The translations under genes were made by a program, and so were the position numbers. Shown one piece after another: positions 1-15,329 of a stretch of DNA of 64,000 nt (position 1 is its first letter; each line of letters opens with the position of its first letter). Location: contig NC_063275.1 in NCBI RefSeq assembly GCF_910591885.1, positions 10,466,501 to 10,530,500 on the forward strand. The letters are read 5' to 3'. The DNA comes from Bombus terrestris (taxonomy: Eukaryota; Arthropoda; Insecta; Hymenoptera; Apidae). Under the pieces are notes generated by a model. It was not told where the DNA came from. It ran no database searches and saw only the letters and a list, made by a program, of their open reading frames with translations.

Positions 1-200
1 ATAACGTATTACTATATAACGAGATACGATATATCGTAATGTTATATAACGTTATACGTTATATCGTAACAGTATATAACGTTATACGTTATATCGTATT
101 ACTATGTAACTTTATACGTTGTGGCATAATACTATAAAACGTTATACGATATATCGTAATGCCATATAACGTTATACGTTACATCGTAATAGTATATAAC

Positions 201-359
201 ATGATACGATATATCCTTATGCTATACAACGTTACACCTTATATCGTAATAGTATGTAACGTTATACTCAATATCGTAACAGTATTTAACGTTATACGTT
301 ATATCGTAATACTATATAAAGTTATACGATATAACGTAATACTATATAACGTTATATGA
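201..359. repeat. Module typical of the right domain, found at the left end
   Basis: Five consecutive monomers here follow the same order as a module near 61127-61285 and variants of it between 57.7 and 63 kb. Conceptually translated, the two stretches differ at about four of some 52 residues. The order is an ATGATACGATATATC monomer, one with a proline-encoding ACC, one ending CAGTATT, then ACGTTATATCGTAATACT and ACGATATAACGTAATACT types. A partial version occurs near 39.9 kb. It links the two edges of the window. Confidence 0.6.
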
Positions 360-420
360 TATAACGTAATAATATATAACATGATACGATATATCTTAAT
401 GCTACATAACGTTATACCTT

Positions 421-1935
421 GAATCGCAATAGTATATAACGTTATACGTTATATCGTAATTGTATATAACGTTATACGTTATACCGTAACAGTATATAAC
501 GTAATACGTTATATCGTAGTAGTATATAACGTTATACGTTATACCGCAACAGTATATAACGTAATACGTTATATCGTAATAGTATATAACGTTATACGTT
601 ATATCGTAATACTATATAACATGATACGATATATCGTAATGCAATATAACGATATACCTTGAATCGCAAAAGTATATAACGTTATACGTTATACCGTAAC
701 AGTATATAACGTTATACGTTATATCGTAATGCTATATACCGTTATACGTTATAACGTAGTACTATATAGCGTGATACGAAATATCATAATGCTATATAAC
801 GTTATAACATATATCGTAATGCTATATACTGTTATACGTTCTAGCGAATAGTATATAACGTTATACGATATAACCAAATACTATATAACATGATACGATA
901 TATCCTAATGCTATACAACGTTATACCATGAATCCCAATAGTATATAACGTTATACGATATATCGTAATTGTATATAACGTTATACGTTATACCGTAACA
1001 GTATATAACGTTTTACGTTATACCGCAATAGCATATAACGTGATACGTTATAACGTATTACTATATAACGAGATACGGTATATCGTAATGCTATATAACG
1101 TTATAACTTATATCGTAATAATATATAACGTTATACGTTGTATCGTAATAGTATATAACGTTATACTTTAAATCCTAATACTATGTAACGTTATACGATA
1201 TAACGTAATACTATATAACATTATACGATATATCCTAATGCTATATAACGTTATACGTTATATCGTAATAGTATATAACGTTATACGATATAACGTAATA
1301 CTAGATAACATGATACGATATATCCTAAAGCTATGTAACGTTATACCTTGAATCGCAATAGTATATAACGTTATACGTTATACCGTAACAGTATATAACG
1401 TAATACGTTATATCGTAACAGTATATAACGTAATACGTTGTATCGTAATAGTATATAACGTTATACGTTATAACGTATTACTATATAACGAGATACGATA
1501 TATTGTAACGCTAAATAACGTTATAACTTATATCTTAATAATATATAACGTGAGCGATATATCGTAATGCTATATAACGTTATACGTTATATCGCAATTG
1601 TATATAACGTTATACGTTATATCGTAATAGTATATAACGTTATACTCTATCCTAATACTATGTAACGTTATACGATATAACGTAATACTATATAACATTA
1701 TACGATATATCCTAATGCTATATAACGTTATACGTTATATCGTAATAGTATATAACGTTATACGATATAACGTAATACTAGATAACATGATACGATATAT
1801 CCTAAAGCTATATAACGTTATACCTTGAATCGCAATAGTATATAACGTTATACGTTATACCGTAACAGTATATAACGTAATACGTTATATCGTAACAGTA
1901 TATAACGTAATACGTTGTATCGTAATAGTATATAA
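421..1935. repeat. Left-domain duplicated block, copy 1
   Basis: This block corresponds to 5005-6670. The offset is 4,734 bp before, and 4,735 bp after, a 1-bp deletion near 845 that only this copy carries (CTAGCGAATAG where the partner reads CTAGCGCAATAG). This copy also lacks about five monomers (150 bp) that the partner has near 5190-5340. Shared landmarks are an ATACAACG monomer, a CATGAATCC monomer, CGTTTTACG, and the 1-bp-short GTGAGCG monomer at about 1551. The block is therefore a homologous copy altered by whole-monomer gain or loss and a few point changes. Confidence 0.75.
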
Positions 1936-4899
1936 CGTTATACGATATAACGTAATACTAGATAACATGATACGATATATCGTAATGCTATATAACGTTA
2001 TACGTTATATCGCAATAGCATATAACGTTATACCATGTATCGTAATAGTATATAACGTTATACGTTACATCGCAATAGTATATAACGTTATACGATATAT
2101 CCTAGTGCTATATAACGTTATGCCTTGAATCGCAATAGTATATAACGTTATACGTTATACCGTAACAGTATATAACGTAATACGTTATATCGTAATAGTA
2201 TATAACGTTATACGATATAACGCAATACTATATAACATGATACGATATATCCTGAAGCTATATAGCGTTATACCTTGAATCGCAATAGTATACAACGTCA
2301 TAGGTTATACCGTAACAGTATATAACGTAATACGTTATATCGTAATACTATATAACGTTATACGATATAACGTAATACTATATAACATGATACGATATAT
2401 CCTAATACTATATAACGTTGTACCTTGAATCGCAATAGTATATAACGTTATACGTTATATCGCAATAGCATATAACGTTATACGTTATAACGTAATACTA
2501 TGTAACGTGATGCGATATATCGTAATGCTATATAACGTTATACGTTATATCGTAATTGTATATAACGTTATACGTTATATCGTAATTGTTCATACCGTTA
2601 TACGTTATATCGCAATAGTATATACCGTTATATGTTATAACGTATTACTATATAACGAGATACGATATATCGTAATGTTATATAACGTTATAACTAATAT
2701 CGTAATAGTATATAACGTTATACGTTATATCGTAACTGTATATAACGTTATACGTTATATCCTAAAACTATATAACGTTATACGATATAACGCAGTACTA
2801 TATAACATGATACGATATATTCTAATACTATATAACGTTGTACCTTGAATCGCAATAGTATATAACGTTATACGTTATATCGCAATAGTATATAACGTTA
2901 TGCGTTATAACGTATTACTATATAACATGATACGATATATCGAAATGCTATATAACGTTATACGTTATATCGCAATAGCATATAACGTTATACGTTATAT
3001 CGCAATAGTATATAACGTTATACGCTATACCGTAACAGTATATAACGTAATACGTTATATCGTAATTGTACATAACGTTATACGTTATATCGCAATAGTA
3101 TATAACGTTATACGTTATATCGTAGTAGTATATAACATGATACGATATATCGTAATGCTATATAACGTTATACGTTATATCGCAATAGCATATAACGTTA
3201 TACCATGTATCGTAATAGTATATAACGTTATACGTTACATCGCAATAGTATATAACGTTATACGATATATCCTAATGCTATATAACGTTATGCCTTGAAT
3301 CGCAATAGGATATAACGTTATATGTTATACCGTAACAGTATATAACGTAATACGTTATATCGTAATAGTATATAACGTTATACGTTATATCGTAATAACA
3401 TACAACGTTATACCTTATAACGTAATACTATATAACGTGATGCGATATATCGTAATGTTATATAACGTTATAACTAATATCGTAATAGTATATAACGTTA
3501 TACGTTATATCCTAATACTATATAACGTGATGCGATATATCCTAAAGCTATATACCGTTACACCTTGAATCGCAATAGTATATAACGTTATACGTTATAC
3601 CGTAACAGTATATAACGTAATACGTTATATCGTAATACTATATAACGTGATGCGATATATCGTAATGCTATATAACGTTATACGTTATATCGTAATTGTA
3701 TATAACGTTATACGTTATACCGTAACAGTATATAACGTTATACGTTATATCGTAATAACATACAACGTTATACCTTATAACGTAATACTATATAACGTGA
3801 TGCGATATATCGTGATGCTATATAACGTTATAACTTATTTCGTAATAGTATATAACGTTATACGTTATAACGTAATAGTATATAACGTTATACGATATAA
3901 CGTAATACTATGAAACATGATACGATATATCCTGAAGCTATATAACGTTATACCTTGAATCGCAATAGTATATAACGTTATACGTTATACCGCAACACTA
4001 TATAACGTAATACGTTATATCGTAATACCATATAACGTTATACGTTATAACGTAATACTATATAACGTGATGCGATATATCGTAATGCTATATAACGTTA
4101 TACGTTATATCGTAATTGTATATAACGTTATACGTTATATCGTAATAGTATATAACGTTATACTCTATCCTAATACTATGTAACGTTATACGATATAACG
4201 TAATACTATATAACGTGATGCGATATATCGTAATGCTATATAACGTTATACGTTATATCGTAATAGTATATAACGTTATACGATATAACGTAATACTAGA
4301 TAACATGATACGATATATCCTAAAGCTATATAACGTTATACCTTGAATCGCAATAGTATATAACGTTATACGTTATACCGTAACAGTATATAACGTAATA
4401 CGTTATATCGTAACAGTATATAACGTAATACGTTGTATCGTAATAGTATATAACGTTATACGTTATATTGTAGTAGTATATAACATGATACGATATATCG
4501 TAATGCTATATAACGTTATACGCTATATCGCAATAGCATATAACGTTATACCATGTATCGTAATTGTATATAACGTTATACGTTACATCGCAATAGTATA
4601 TAACGTTATACGATATATCCTAATGCTATATAACGTTATGCCTTGAATCGCAATAGTATATAACGTTATACGTTATACCGTAACAGTATATAACGTAATA
4701 CGTTATATCGTAATAGTATATAACGTTATGCGTTATAACGTATTACTATATAACATGATACGATATATCGAAATGCTATATAACGTTATACGTTATATCG
4801 CAATAGTATATACCGTCATACGTTATAACGTATTACTATATAACGAGATACGATATATCGTAATGTTATATGACGTTATAACTAATATCGTAATAGTAT

Positions 4900-5628
4900 A
4901 TAACGTTATACGTTATATCCTAATACTATATAACGTTATACGATATAACGTAATACTATATAACATGATACGATATATCCTAATGCTATATAACGTTGTA
5001 CCTTGAATCGCAATAGTATATAACGTTATACGTTATATCGTAATTGTATATAACGTTATACGTTATACCGTAACAGTATATAACGTAATGCGTTATATCG
5101 TAGTAGTATATAACGTTATACGTTATACCGCAACAGTATATAACGTAATACGTTATATCGTAATAGTATATAACGTTATACGTTATATCGTAATACTATA
5201 TAACGTGATACGATATATCGTAATTCCACATAACGTTATACGTTATATCGCAATAGTATATAATGTTATACCATGTATCGTAATAGTATATAACGTTATA
5301 CGTTATATCACAATAATATATAACGTTATACGATATAGCGTAATACTATATAACATGATACGATATATCATAATGCTATATAACGATATACCTTGGATCG
5401 CAAAAGTATATAACGTTATACGTTATACCGTAACAGTATATAACGTTATACGTTATATCGTAATGCTATATACCGTTATACGTTATAACGTAGTACTATA
5501 TAGCGTGATACGATATATCATAATGCTATATAACGTTATAACATATATCGTAATGCTATATACTGTTATACGTTCTAGCGCAATAGTATATAACGTTATA
5601 CGATATAACCTAATACTATATAACATGA
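4900..5628. repeat. 0.73-kb block, copy 1 of a pair 2,604 bp apart
   Basis: The order of variants matches 7504-8232, including TAATTCCA-type, TATAATGTTATACCATG, CACAATAATA and GATATACCTTGGATCG monomers. Single-base differences are visible, for example CCACATAAC here and CCATATAAC in the partner. The match ends where the partner changes to a GATGCGATATCTCG monomer. Confidence 0.75.
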
Positions 5629-6670
5629 TACGATATATCCTAATGCTATACAACGTTAAACCATGAATCCCAATAGTATATAACGTTATACGATATATCG
5701 TAATTGTATATAACGTTATACGTTATACCGTAACAGTATATAACGTTTTACGTTATACCGCAATAGCATATAACGTTATACGTTATAACGTATTACTATA
5801 TAACGAGATACGGTATATCGTAATGCTATATAACGTTATAACTTATATCGTAATAATATATAACGTTATACGTTATATCGTAATAGTATATAACGTTATA
5901 CTTTAAATCCTAATACTATGTAACGTTATACGATATAACGTAATACTATATAACATTATACGATATATCCTAATGCTATATAACGTTATACGTTATGTCG
6001 TAATAGTATATAACGTTATACGATATAACGTAATACTAGATAACATGATACGATATATCCTAAAGCTATATAACGTTGTACCTTGAATCGCAATAGTATA
6101 TAACGTTATACGTTATACCGTAACAGTATATAACGTAATACGTTATATCGTAAAGGTATATAACGTAATACGTTGTATCGTAATAGTATATAACGTTATA
6201 CGTTATAACGTATTACTATATAACGAGATACGATATATTGTAATGCTACATAACGTTATAACTTATATCTTAATAATATATAACGTGAGCGATATATCGT
6301 AATGCTATATAACGTTATACGTTATATCGTAATTGTATATAACGTTATACGTTATATCGTAATAGTATATAACGTTATACTCTATCCTAATACTATGTAA
6401 CGTTATACGATATAACGTAATACTATATAACATTATACGATATATCCTAATGCTATATAACGTTATACGTTATATCGTAATAGTATATAACGTTATACGA
6501 TATAACGTAATACTAGATAACATGATACGATATATCCTAAAGCTATATAACGTTATACCTTGAATCGCAATAGTATATAACGTTATACGTTATACCGTAA
6601 CAGTATATAACGTAATACGTTATATCGTAACAGTATATAACGTAATACGTTGTATCGTAATAGTATATAG
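5005..6670. repeat. Left-domain duplicated block, copy 2
   Basis: This is the partner of 421-1935, with the same landmarks in the same order and an intact CTAGCGCAATAG near 5576. Its first part (about 4900-5628) is also matched at 7504-8232 with an offset of 2,604 bp, so this module exists at least three times in the first 8.3 kb. Confidence 0.75.
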
Positions 6671-7140
6671 CGTTATACGTTATAACGTATTACTATATAA
6701 CGAGATACGATATATTGTAATGCTACATAACGTTATAACTTATATCTTAATAATATATAACGTGAGCGATATATCGTAATGCTATATAACGTTATACGTT
6801 ATATCGTAATTGTATATAACGTTATACGTTATATCGTAATAGTATATAACGTTATACTCTATCCTAATACTATGTAACGTTATACGATATAACGTAATAC
6901 TATATAACATTATACGATATATCCTAATGCTATATAACGTTATACGTTATATCGTAATAGTATATAACGTTATACGATATAACGTAATACTAGATAACAT
7001 GATACGATATATACTAAAGCTATATAACGTTATACCTTGAATCGCAATAGTATATAACGTTATACGTTATACCGTAAGAGTATATAACGTAATACGTTAT
7101 ATCGTAGCAGTATATAACGTAATACGTTGTATCGTAATAG
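5880..7140. repeat. 16-monomer higher-order repeat (about 477 bp), nearly three copies
   Basis: The variant order repeats with a period of 477 bp, which is 16 monomers minus 3 bp. Copies start near 5880, 6358 and 6836. The missing 3 bp come from two shortened monomers inside the repeat: GTGAGCG instead of GTGATACG (-1, at 6286 and 6763) and ACTCTATCC instead of ACGTTATATCC (-2, near 6385 and 6862). The first copy has ACTTTAAATCC at the second site, so it was full length there. A related repeat lies at about 1160-1940. Confidence 0.75.
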
Positions 7141-7503
7141 TATATAACGTTATACGTTATATCGTAGTAGTATATAACATGATACGATATATCGTAATGC
7201 TATATAACGTTATACGTTATATCGCAATAGCATATAACGTTATACCATGTATCGTAATAGTATATAACGTTATACGTTACATCGCAATAGTATATAACGT
7301 TATACGATATATCCTAATGCTATATAACGTTATGCCTTGAATCGCAATAGTATATAACGTTATACGTTATACCGTAACAGTATATAACGTAATACGTTAT
7401 ATCGTAATAGTATATAACGTTATACGATATAACGCAATACTATATAACATGATACGATATATCCTGAAGCTATATAACGTTATACCTTGAATCGTAATAG
7501 TAT

Positions 7504-8232
7504 ATAACGTTATACGTTATATCCTAATACTATATAACGTTATACGATATAACGTAATACTATATAACATGATACGATATATCCTAATGCTATATAACGT
7601 TATACCTTGAATCGCAATAGTATATAACGTTATACGTTATATCGTAATTGTATATAACGTTATACGTTATACCGTAACAGTATATAACGTAATACGTTAT
7701 ATCGTAGTAGTATATAACGTTATACGTTATACCGCAACAGTATATAACGTAATACGTTATATCGTAATAGTATATAACGTTATACGTTATATCGTAATAC
7801 TATATAACGTGATACGATATATCGTAATTCCATATAACGTTATACGTTATATCGCAATAGTATATAATGTTATACCATGTATCGTAATAGTATATAACGT
7901 TATACGTTATATCACAATAATATATAACGTTATACGATATAGCGTAATACTACATAACATGATACGATATATCATAATGCTATATAACGATATACCTTGG
8001 ATCGCAAAAGTATATAACGTTATACGTTATACCGTAACAGTATATAACGTTACACGTTATATCGTAATGCTATATACCGTTATACGTTATAACGTAGTAC
8101 TATATAGCGTGATACGATATATCATAATGCTATATAACGTTATAACATATATCGTAATGCTATATACTGTTATACGTTCTAACGCAATAGTATATAACGT
8201 TATACGATATAACCTAATACTATATAACATGA
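7504..8232. repeat. 0.73-kb block, copy 2 of a pair 2,604 bp apart
   Basis: This is the partner of 4900-5628. The shared rare monomer GATATACCTTGGATCG, with GGATCG in place of GAATCG, makes common descent clear, since that change is not part of the general monomer pool. Confidence 0.75.
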
Positions 8233-9640
8233 TGCGATATCTCGTAATGTTACATAACGTTATACGTTGTATAGTAATAGTATATAACGTTATAATTTAT
8301 ATCGCAATACTATATAACGTTATACGTTATATCGTAATAGTATATAACATGATACGATATCTCGTAATGCTATATAACGTTATAACTTATATCGTAATAA
8401 TATATAACGTTGTACGTTATATCGTAATACTGTATAACGTTATACGATATAACGTAATACTATATAACATGATACGATATATCCTAATGCTATATAACGT
8501 TGTACCTTGAATCGCAAAAGTATATAACGTTATACGTTATATCGTAATTGTATATAACGTTATACGTTATACCGTAACAGTATATAACGTTATACGTTAT
8601 ATCGTTATAACATACAACGTTATACCTTATAACGTAATACTATATAACGTGATGCGATATATCGTGATGCTATATAACGTTATAACTTATTTCGTAATAG
8701 TATATAACGTTATACGTTATGTCGTAATTGTATATAACGTTATAGGTTATATCGTATTACTATATAACGAGATACGATATATCGTAATGATATATAACGT
8801 TATAACTTATATCGTAATAGTATATAACGTTATACGTTATAACGTAATAGTATATAACGATATACGTTATAACGTTTTACTATATAACGTAATACGATAT
8901 ATCGTAATGCTACATAACGTTATAACTTATATCGTAATAGTATATAACGTTATACGTTATATCGTAATACTATATAATTTTATCCGTTGTGACGTAATAC
9001 TATATAACGTGATACGATATATCGTAATGCTATATAACGTTATAACATATATCGTAATGCTATATACTGTTATACGTTCTAGCGCAATAGTATATAACGT
9101 TATACGATATACCGTAACAGTATATAACGTAATACGTTATTTCGTAATACCATATAACGTTATACGTTATATCGTAATTGTACATAACGTTATATGTTAT
9201 ATCGCAATAGTATATACCGTTATACGTTATAACGTATTACTGTACAACGAGATACGATATATCGTAATGCTATATAACGTTATAACTTATATCGTAATAG
9301 TATATAACGTTATACGTTATATCGTAATGCTATATACCGTTATACGTCATAACGTGTTACTATATAACGTGATACGATATATCATAATGCTATATAACGT
9401 TATAACATATATCGTAATGCTATATACTGTTATACGTTCTAGCGCAATAGTATATAACGTTATACGATATAATCTAATACTATATAACATGATGCGATAT
9501 CTCGTAATGTTATATAACGTTATACGTTGTATAGTAATAGTACATAACGTTATACGTTATATCGTAACAGTATATAACGTTATACGTTATATCGCAATAG
9601 TATATAACGTTATACGTAATATCGTAACAGTATTTAACGT

Positions 9641-12600
9641 TAGAACGTTATATCGTAGTACTATATAACTATATCCGTTGTGACGTAATGCTATATAACG
9701 TGATACGATATATCGTAGTACTATATAACGTTATACGTTATATCGTAACAGTATTTAACGTTATACGTTATACCTTAATAGTATATAACGTTATGCGTTA
9801 TAACGTATTACTATATAACATGATACGATATATCCTAATGCTATATAACGTTATCACTCATATCGTAATAATATATAACGTTATACGTTATATCGTAATA
9901 GTATATAATGTTATACGTTACATCCTAATACAATATAACGTTATACCTTGAATCGCAATAGTATATAACGTTATACGTTATACCGTAACAGTATATAACG
10001 TAATACGTTGTATCGTAATAGTATATAACGTTGTACGTTATATCGTAATTGTATATAACGTTATACGTTATACCGTAACAGTAGATAACGTTATACGTTA
10101 TATCGCAATAGCATATAACTTTATACGTTATAACGTAATACTATATAACGTGATGCGGTATATCGTAATGCTATATAACGTTATACGTTATATCGTAATA
10201 GTATCTAACGTTATACGATATAACGTAATTCTATATAACATGATACGATATATCCTAAAGCTATATAATGTTATACCTTGAATCGCAATAGTATATAACG
10301 TTATACGTTATACCGTAACAGTATATAACGTAATACGTTATATCGTAATACCATATAACGTTATACGTTATAACGTAATACTATATAACGTGATACGATA
10401 TATCGTAATGCCATATAACGTTATATGTTATATCGCATAAATATATAACGTTATACGTTATACCGTAACAGTATATAACGTAATACGTCATATCGTATTA
10501 CTATATAACTTTATACGTTGTGACGTAATACTATAAAGCGTGATACGATATATCGTAATGCCATATAACGTTATACGTTATATCGCAATAGTATATAACG
10601 TTATACGTTATAACGTAATAGTATATAACGTTATACGTTATAACGTAATAGTATATAACGTTATACGTTATAACGTATTACTATATAACGTAATACTATA
10701 TATCGTAATGCTATATAACGTTATACGTTATATCATAATACTATATAACGTTATACGATATATCGTAAAGCTATATAACGTTATACCATTTATCGTAATA
10801 GTATATAACGATATACGTTATATCGTTATACTATATAACGTTATACGTAATATCGTAACAGTATTTAACGTTAGAACGTTATATCGTAATACTATATAAC
10901 GTTTTGCGTTATAACGTAATACTATATAACGTGATACGATGTATCGTAATAGTATATAACGTTATACGATATATCGTAAAGCTACATAACGTTATACCAT
11001 GTATCGTAATAGTATATAACGATATACGTTATATCGCAATAGTATATAACGTTATACGTTATATCGTTATACTATATAACGTTATACGTTATATCGTAAT
11101 GGTATATAACGTTATAACTTATATCGTAATAGTATATAACGTTATGCGTTATAACGTATTACTATATAACATGATACGATATATCGTAATGCTATATAAC
11201 GTTATACGTTATATCGCAATAGTATATAACGTTATACGTTATATCGTAATAGTATATAACATGATACGATATCTCGTAATGCTATATAACGTTATACCAT
11301 GTATCGTAATAGTATATAACGTTATACGTTATATCGCAATATATAAAGTACTACGTTTTTTCGTAATACCATATAACGTTATACGTTATATCGTAATTGT
11401 ACATAATGTTATACGTTATGTCGCAATAGTATATACCGTTATACTTTAAAACGTATTACTGTACAACGAGATACGATATATCGTAATGCTGTAAACGTTA
11501 TAACTTATATCGTAATAGTATATAACGTTATACCATGTATCGTAATAGTATATAACGTTATACGTTACATCGCAATAGTATATAACGTTATACGATATAT
11601 CCTAATGCTATATAACGTTATGCCTTGAATCGCAATAGTATATAACGTTATACGTTATACCGTAACAGTATATAACGTAATACGTTATATCGTAGTAGTA
11701 TATAACGTTATACGTTATATCGCAATAGCATATAACGTTATACGTTATATCGTAATAGTATATAACGTTATACTCTATCCTAATACTATGTAACGTTATA
11801 CGATATAACGTAATACTATATAACATGATACGATATATCCTAATGCTATATAACGTTATACCTTGAATCGCAATAGTATATAACGTTATACGTTATATCG
11901 TAATTGTATATAACGTTATACGTTATACCGTAACAGTAGATAACGTTATACGTTATATCGCAATAGCATATAACGTTATACGTTATAACGTAATACTATA
12001 TAACGTGATGCGATATATCGTAATGCTATATAACGTTATACGTTATATCGTAATAGTATATAACGTTATACGATATAACGTAATACTATATAACATGATA
12101 CGATATATCCTAATTCTATATAACGTTGTACCTTGAATGGCAATAGTATATAACGTTATACGTTATATCGCAATAGCATATAACGTTCTGGGTTATAACG
12201 TAATACTATGTAACGTGATGCGGTATGTCGTAATGCTATGTAACGTTATACGTTATATCGTAATTGTATATAACGTTATACGTTATATCCTAATACTATA
12301 TAACGTTATACGACATAACGTAATACTATATAACATGATACGATATATCCTAAAGCTATATAACGTTATACCTTGAATCGCAATAGTATATAACGTTATA
12401 CGTTATATCGCAATAGCATATAACGTTATAGGTTGTAACGAAATACTATGTAACGTGATGCGATATATCGTAATGCTATGTAACGTTATACGTTATATCG
12501 TAATTGTATATAACGTTATACGTTATACCGTAACAGTAGATAACGTTATACGTTATATCGCAATAGTATATACCGTCATACGTTATAACGTATTACTATA

Positions 12601-15300
12601 TAACGAGATACGATATATCGTAATGTTATATAACGTTATAACTAATATCGTAATAGTATATAACGTTATACGTTATATCGTAACAGTATATAACGTTATA
12701 CGTTATATCGTAACAGTATATAACGTTATACGATATAACGTAATACTATATAACATGATACGATATATCCTAATGCTATATAACGTTATACCTTGAATCG
12801 CAATAGTATATAACGTTATACGTTATATCGCAATAGCATATAACGTTATACGTTATAACGTAATACTATGTAACGTGATGCGATATATCGTAATGCTATA
12901 TACCGTTATACGTTATATCGCAATAGTATATATCGTTATACGTTATATCGCAATAGTATATAACGTTATGCGTTATAACGTATTACTATATAACATGATA
13001 CGATATATCCTAATGCTATATAACGTTATCACTCATATCGTAATAATATATAACGTTATACGTTATATCGTAATAGTATATAACGTTATACGTTACATCC
13101 TAATACAATATAACGTTATACCTTGAATCGCAATAGTATATAACGTTATACGTTATACCGTAACAGTATATAACGTAATACGTTATATCGTAATAGTATA
13201 TAACGTTGTACGTTATATCGTAATTGTATATAACGTTATACGTTATATCGTAATGCTATATACCGTTATACGTTATAACGTATTACTATATAACATGATA
13301 CGATATATCCTAAAGCTATATAACGTTATATCTTGAATCGCAATAGTATATAACGTTATACGTTATACCGTAACAGTATATAACGTTATTCGTTATATCG
13401 TAATAGTATATAACGTTATACATTATAACGTATTACTATATAACATGATACGATATATCGTAATGCTATATAACATTACAACTTATATCGTAATAGTATA
13501 TAACGTTATACGTAATATCGTAACAGTATTTAACGTTAGAACGTTATATCGTAATACTATATAACGTTATACGTTATAACGTAATACTATATAACGTGAT
13601 ACGATATATCGTAATAGTATATAACGATATACGTTATATCGTAACAGTATTTAACGTTATACGTTATATCGTAACAGTATTTAACGTTATACGTTATATC
13701 GTAATACTATATAACTTTATCCGTTGTGACGTAATACTATATAACGTGATACGATATATCGTAGTAGTATATAACGTTATACGTTATATCGTAACAGTAT
13801 TAAACGTTATACGTTATATCGCAATAGTATATAACGTTATGCGTTATAACGTATTACTATATAACATGATACGATATATCGTAATGCTATATAACGTTAT
13901 ACGTTATATCGCAATAGTATATAACGTTATACGTTATATCGTAATAGTATATAACATGATACGATATCTCGTAATGCTATATAACGTTATACCATGTATC
14001 GTAATAGTATATAACGTTATACGTTATATCGCAATAGTATATAACGTTATACGATATACCGTAATACTGTATAACATGATACGATATATCCTAATGCGAT
14101 ATAACATTATAACTTATATCGTAATAGTATATAACGTTATACGTAATATCGTAACAGTATTTAACGTTTGAACGTTATATCGTAATACTATATAACTTTA
14201 TACGTTGTGACGTAATACTATAAAGCGTGATACGATATATCGTAATGCCATATAACGTTATACGTTATATCGCAATAGTATATAACGTTATACGTTATAC
14301 CGTAACAGTATATAACGTAATACGTTATATCGTAATACCATATAACGTTATACGTTATAACGTAATACTATATAACGTAATACGATATATCGTAATGCTA
14401 TATAACGTTATACGTTATATGGCAATAGTATATAACGTTATACGATATAACGTAATACTATATAACGTTATACGTTATATCATAATAGTATATAACGTTA
14501 TACGATATATCGTAAAGCTATATAACGTTATACCATGTATCGTAATAGTATATAACGATATACGTTATATCGCAATAGTATATAACGTTATCTGTTATAT
14601 CGTTATACTATATAACGTTATACGTTATATCGTAATACTATATAACGTTATAACTTATATCGTAATAGTATATAACGTTATGCGTTATAACGTATTACTA
14701 TATAACATGATACGATATATCGTAATGCTATATAACGTTATACGTTATATCGTAATAGTATATAACATGATACGATATGTCGTAATGCTATATAACATTA
14801 TACCATGTATCGTAATAGTATATAACGTTATACGTTATATCGCAATAGTATATAACGTTATATGATATACCGTAATACTGTATAACATGATACGATATAT
14901 CCTAATGCTATATAACATTATAACTTATATCGTAATAGTATATAACGTTATACGTAATATCGTAAGAGTATTTAACGTTAGAACGTTATATCGTAATACT
15001 ATATAACGTTATACGTTATATCGTAATTGTATATAACGTTATACGTTATATCGTAATTGTACATAACGTTATACGTTATATCGCAATAGTATATACCGTT
15101 ATACGTCATAACGTATTACTATATAACGAGATACGATATATCGTAATGCTATATAACGTTTTAACTTATATCGTTATAGTATATAACGTTATACGTTATA
15201 TCGTAACAGTATATAACGTTATACGTTATATCGTATTACTATATAACTTTATCCGTTGTGACGTAATACTATAAAAAGTGATACGATATATCGTAATGCT
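9641..15300. repeat. Second satellite domain, marked by +1 monomers
   Basis: Five monomers of the type TTAACGTTAGAACGTTATATC, one base longer than normal, lie near 9641, 10873, 13538, 14169 (a TTTGAACG version) and 14980. Each follows a CGTAATATCGTAA monomer. The domain also holds a degraded monomer near 11341 and 1- to 3-bp losses near 11345, 11492 and 11775. I saw no non-satellite sequence. Confidence 0.75.
11336..11378. repeat. Degraded monomer with a T6 run
   Basis: The expected CAATAGTATATAACGTAATACG is replaced by a 3-bp-shorter stretch containing ATATAAAGTACTACG followed by CGTTTTTTCG. The run of six T is the only such homopolymer I noticed in the window. Flanking monomers are normal. 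It reads as point decay plus a small deletion in a single monomer, with no duplicate elsewhere that I saw. Confidence 0.7.
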
Positions 15301-15329
15301 ATATAACGTTATACGTTATATCGCAATAG

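Larger units (their letters stand above)
1..9640. repeat. Left satellite domain, heterogeneous
   Basis: This part has a broad mix of monomer variants and eight of the 25 register shifts seen in the window (near 845, 1555, 1645, 4160, 6287, 6385, 6763 and 6862). Local markers are monomers reading TACTCTATCCTAATACTATG (2 bp short) and monomers with TATACTGTTATACGTTCTAG. The larger internal copies are listed separately. Higher scatter and more indels than the 24-54 kb core suggest older sequence that has been homogenised less recently; that is inference from reading, not a computed divergence. I found nothing in it except satellite. Confidence 0.8.
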
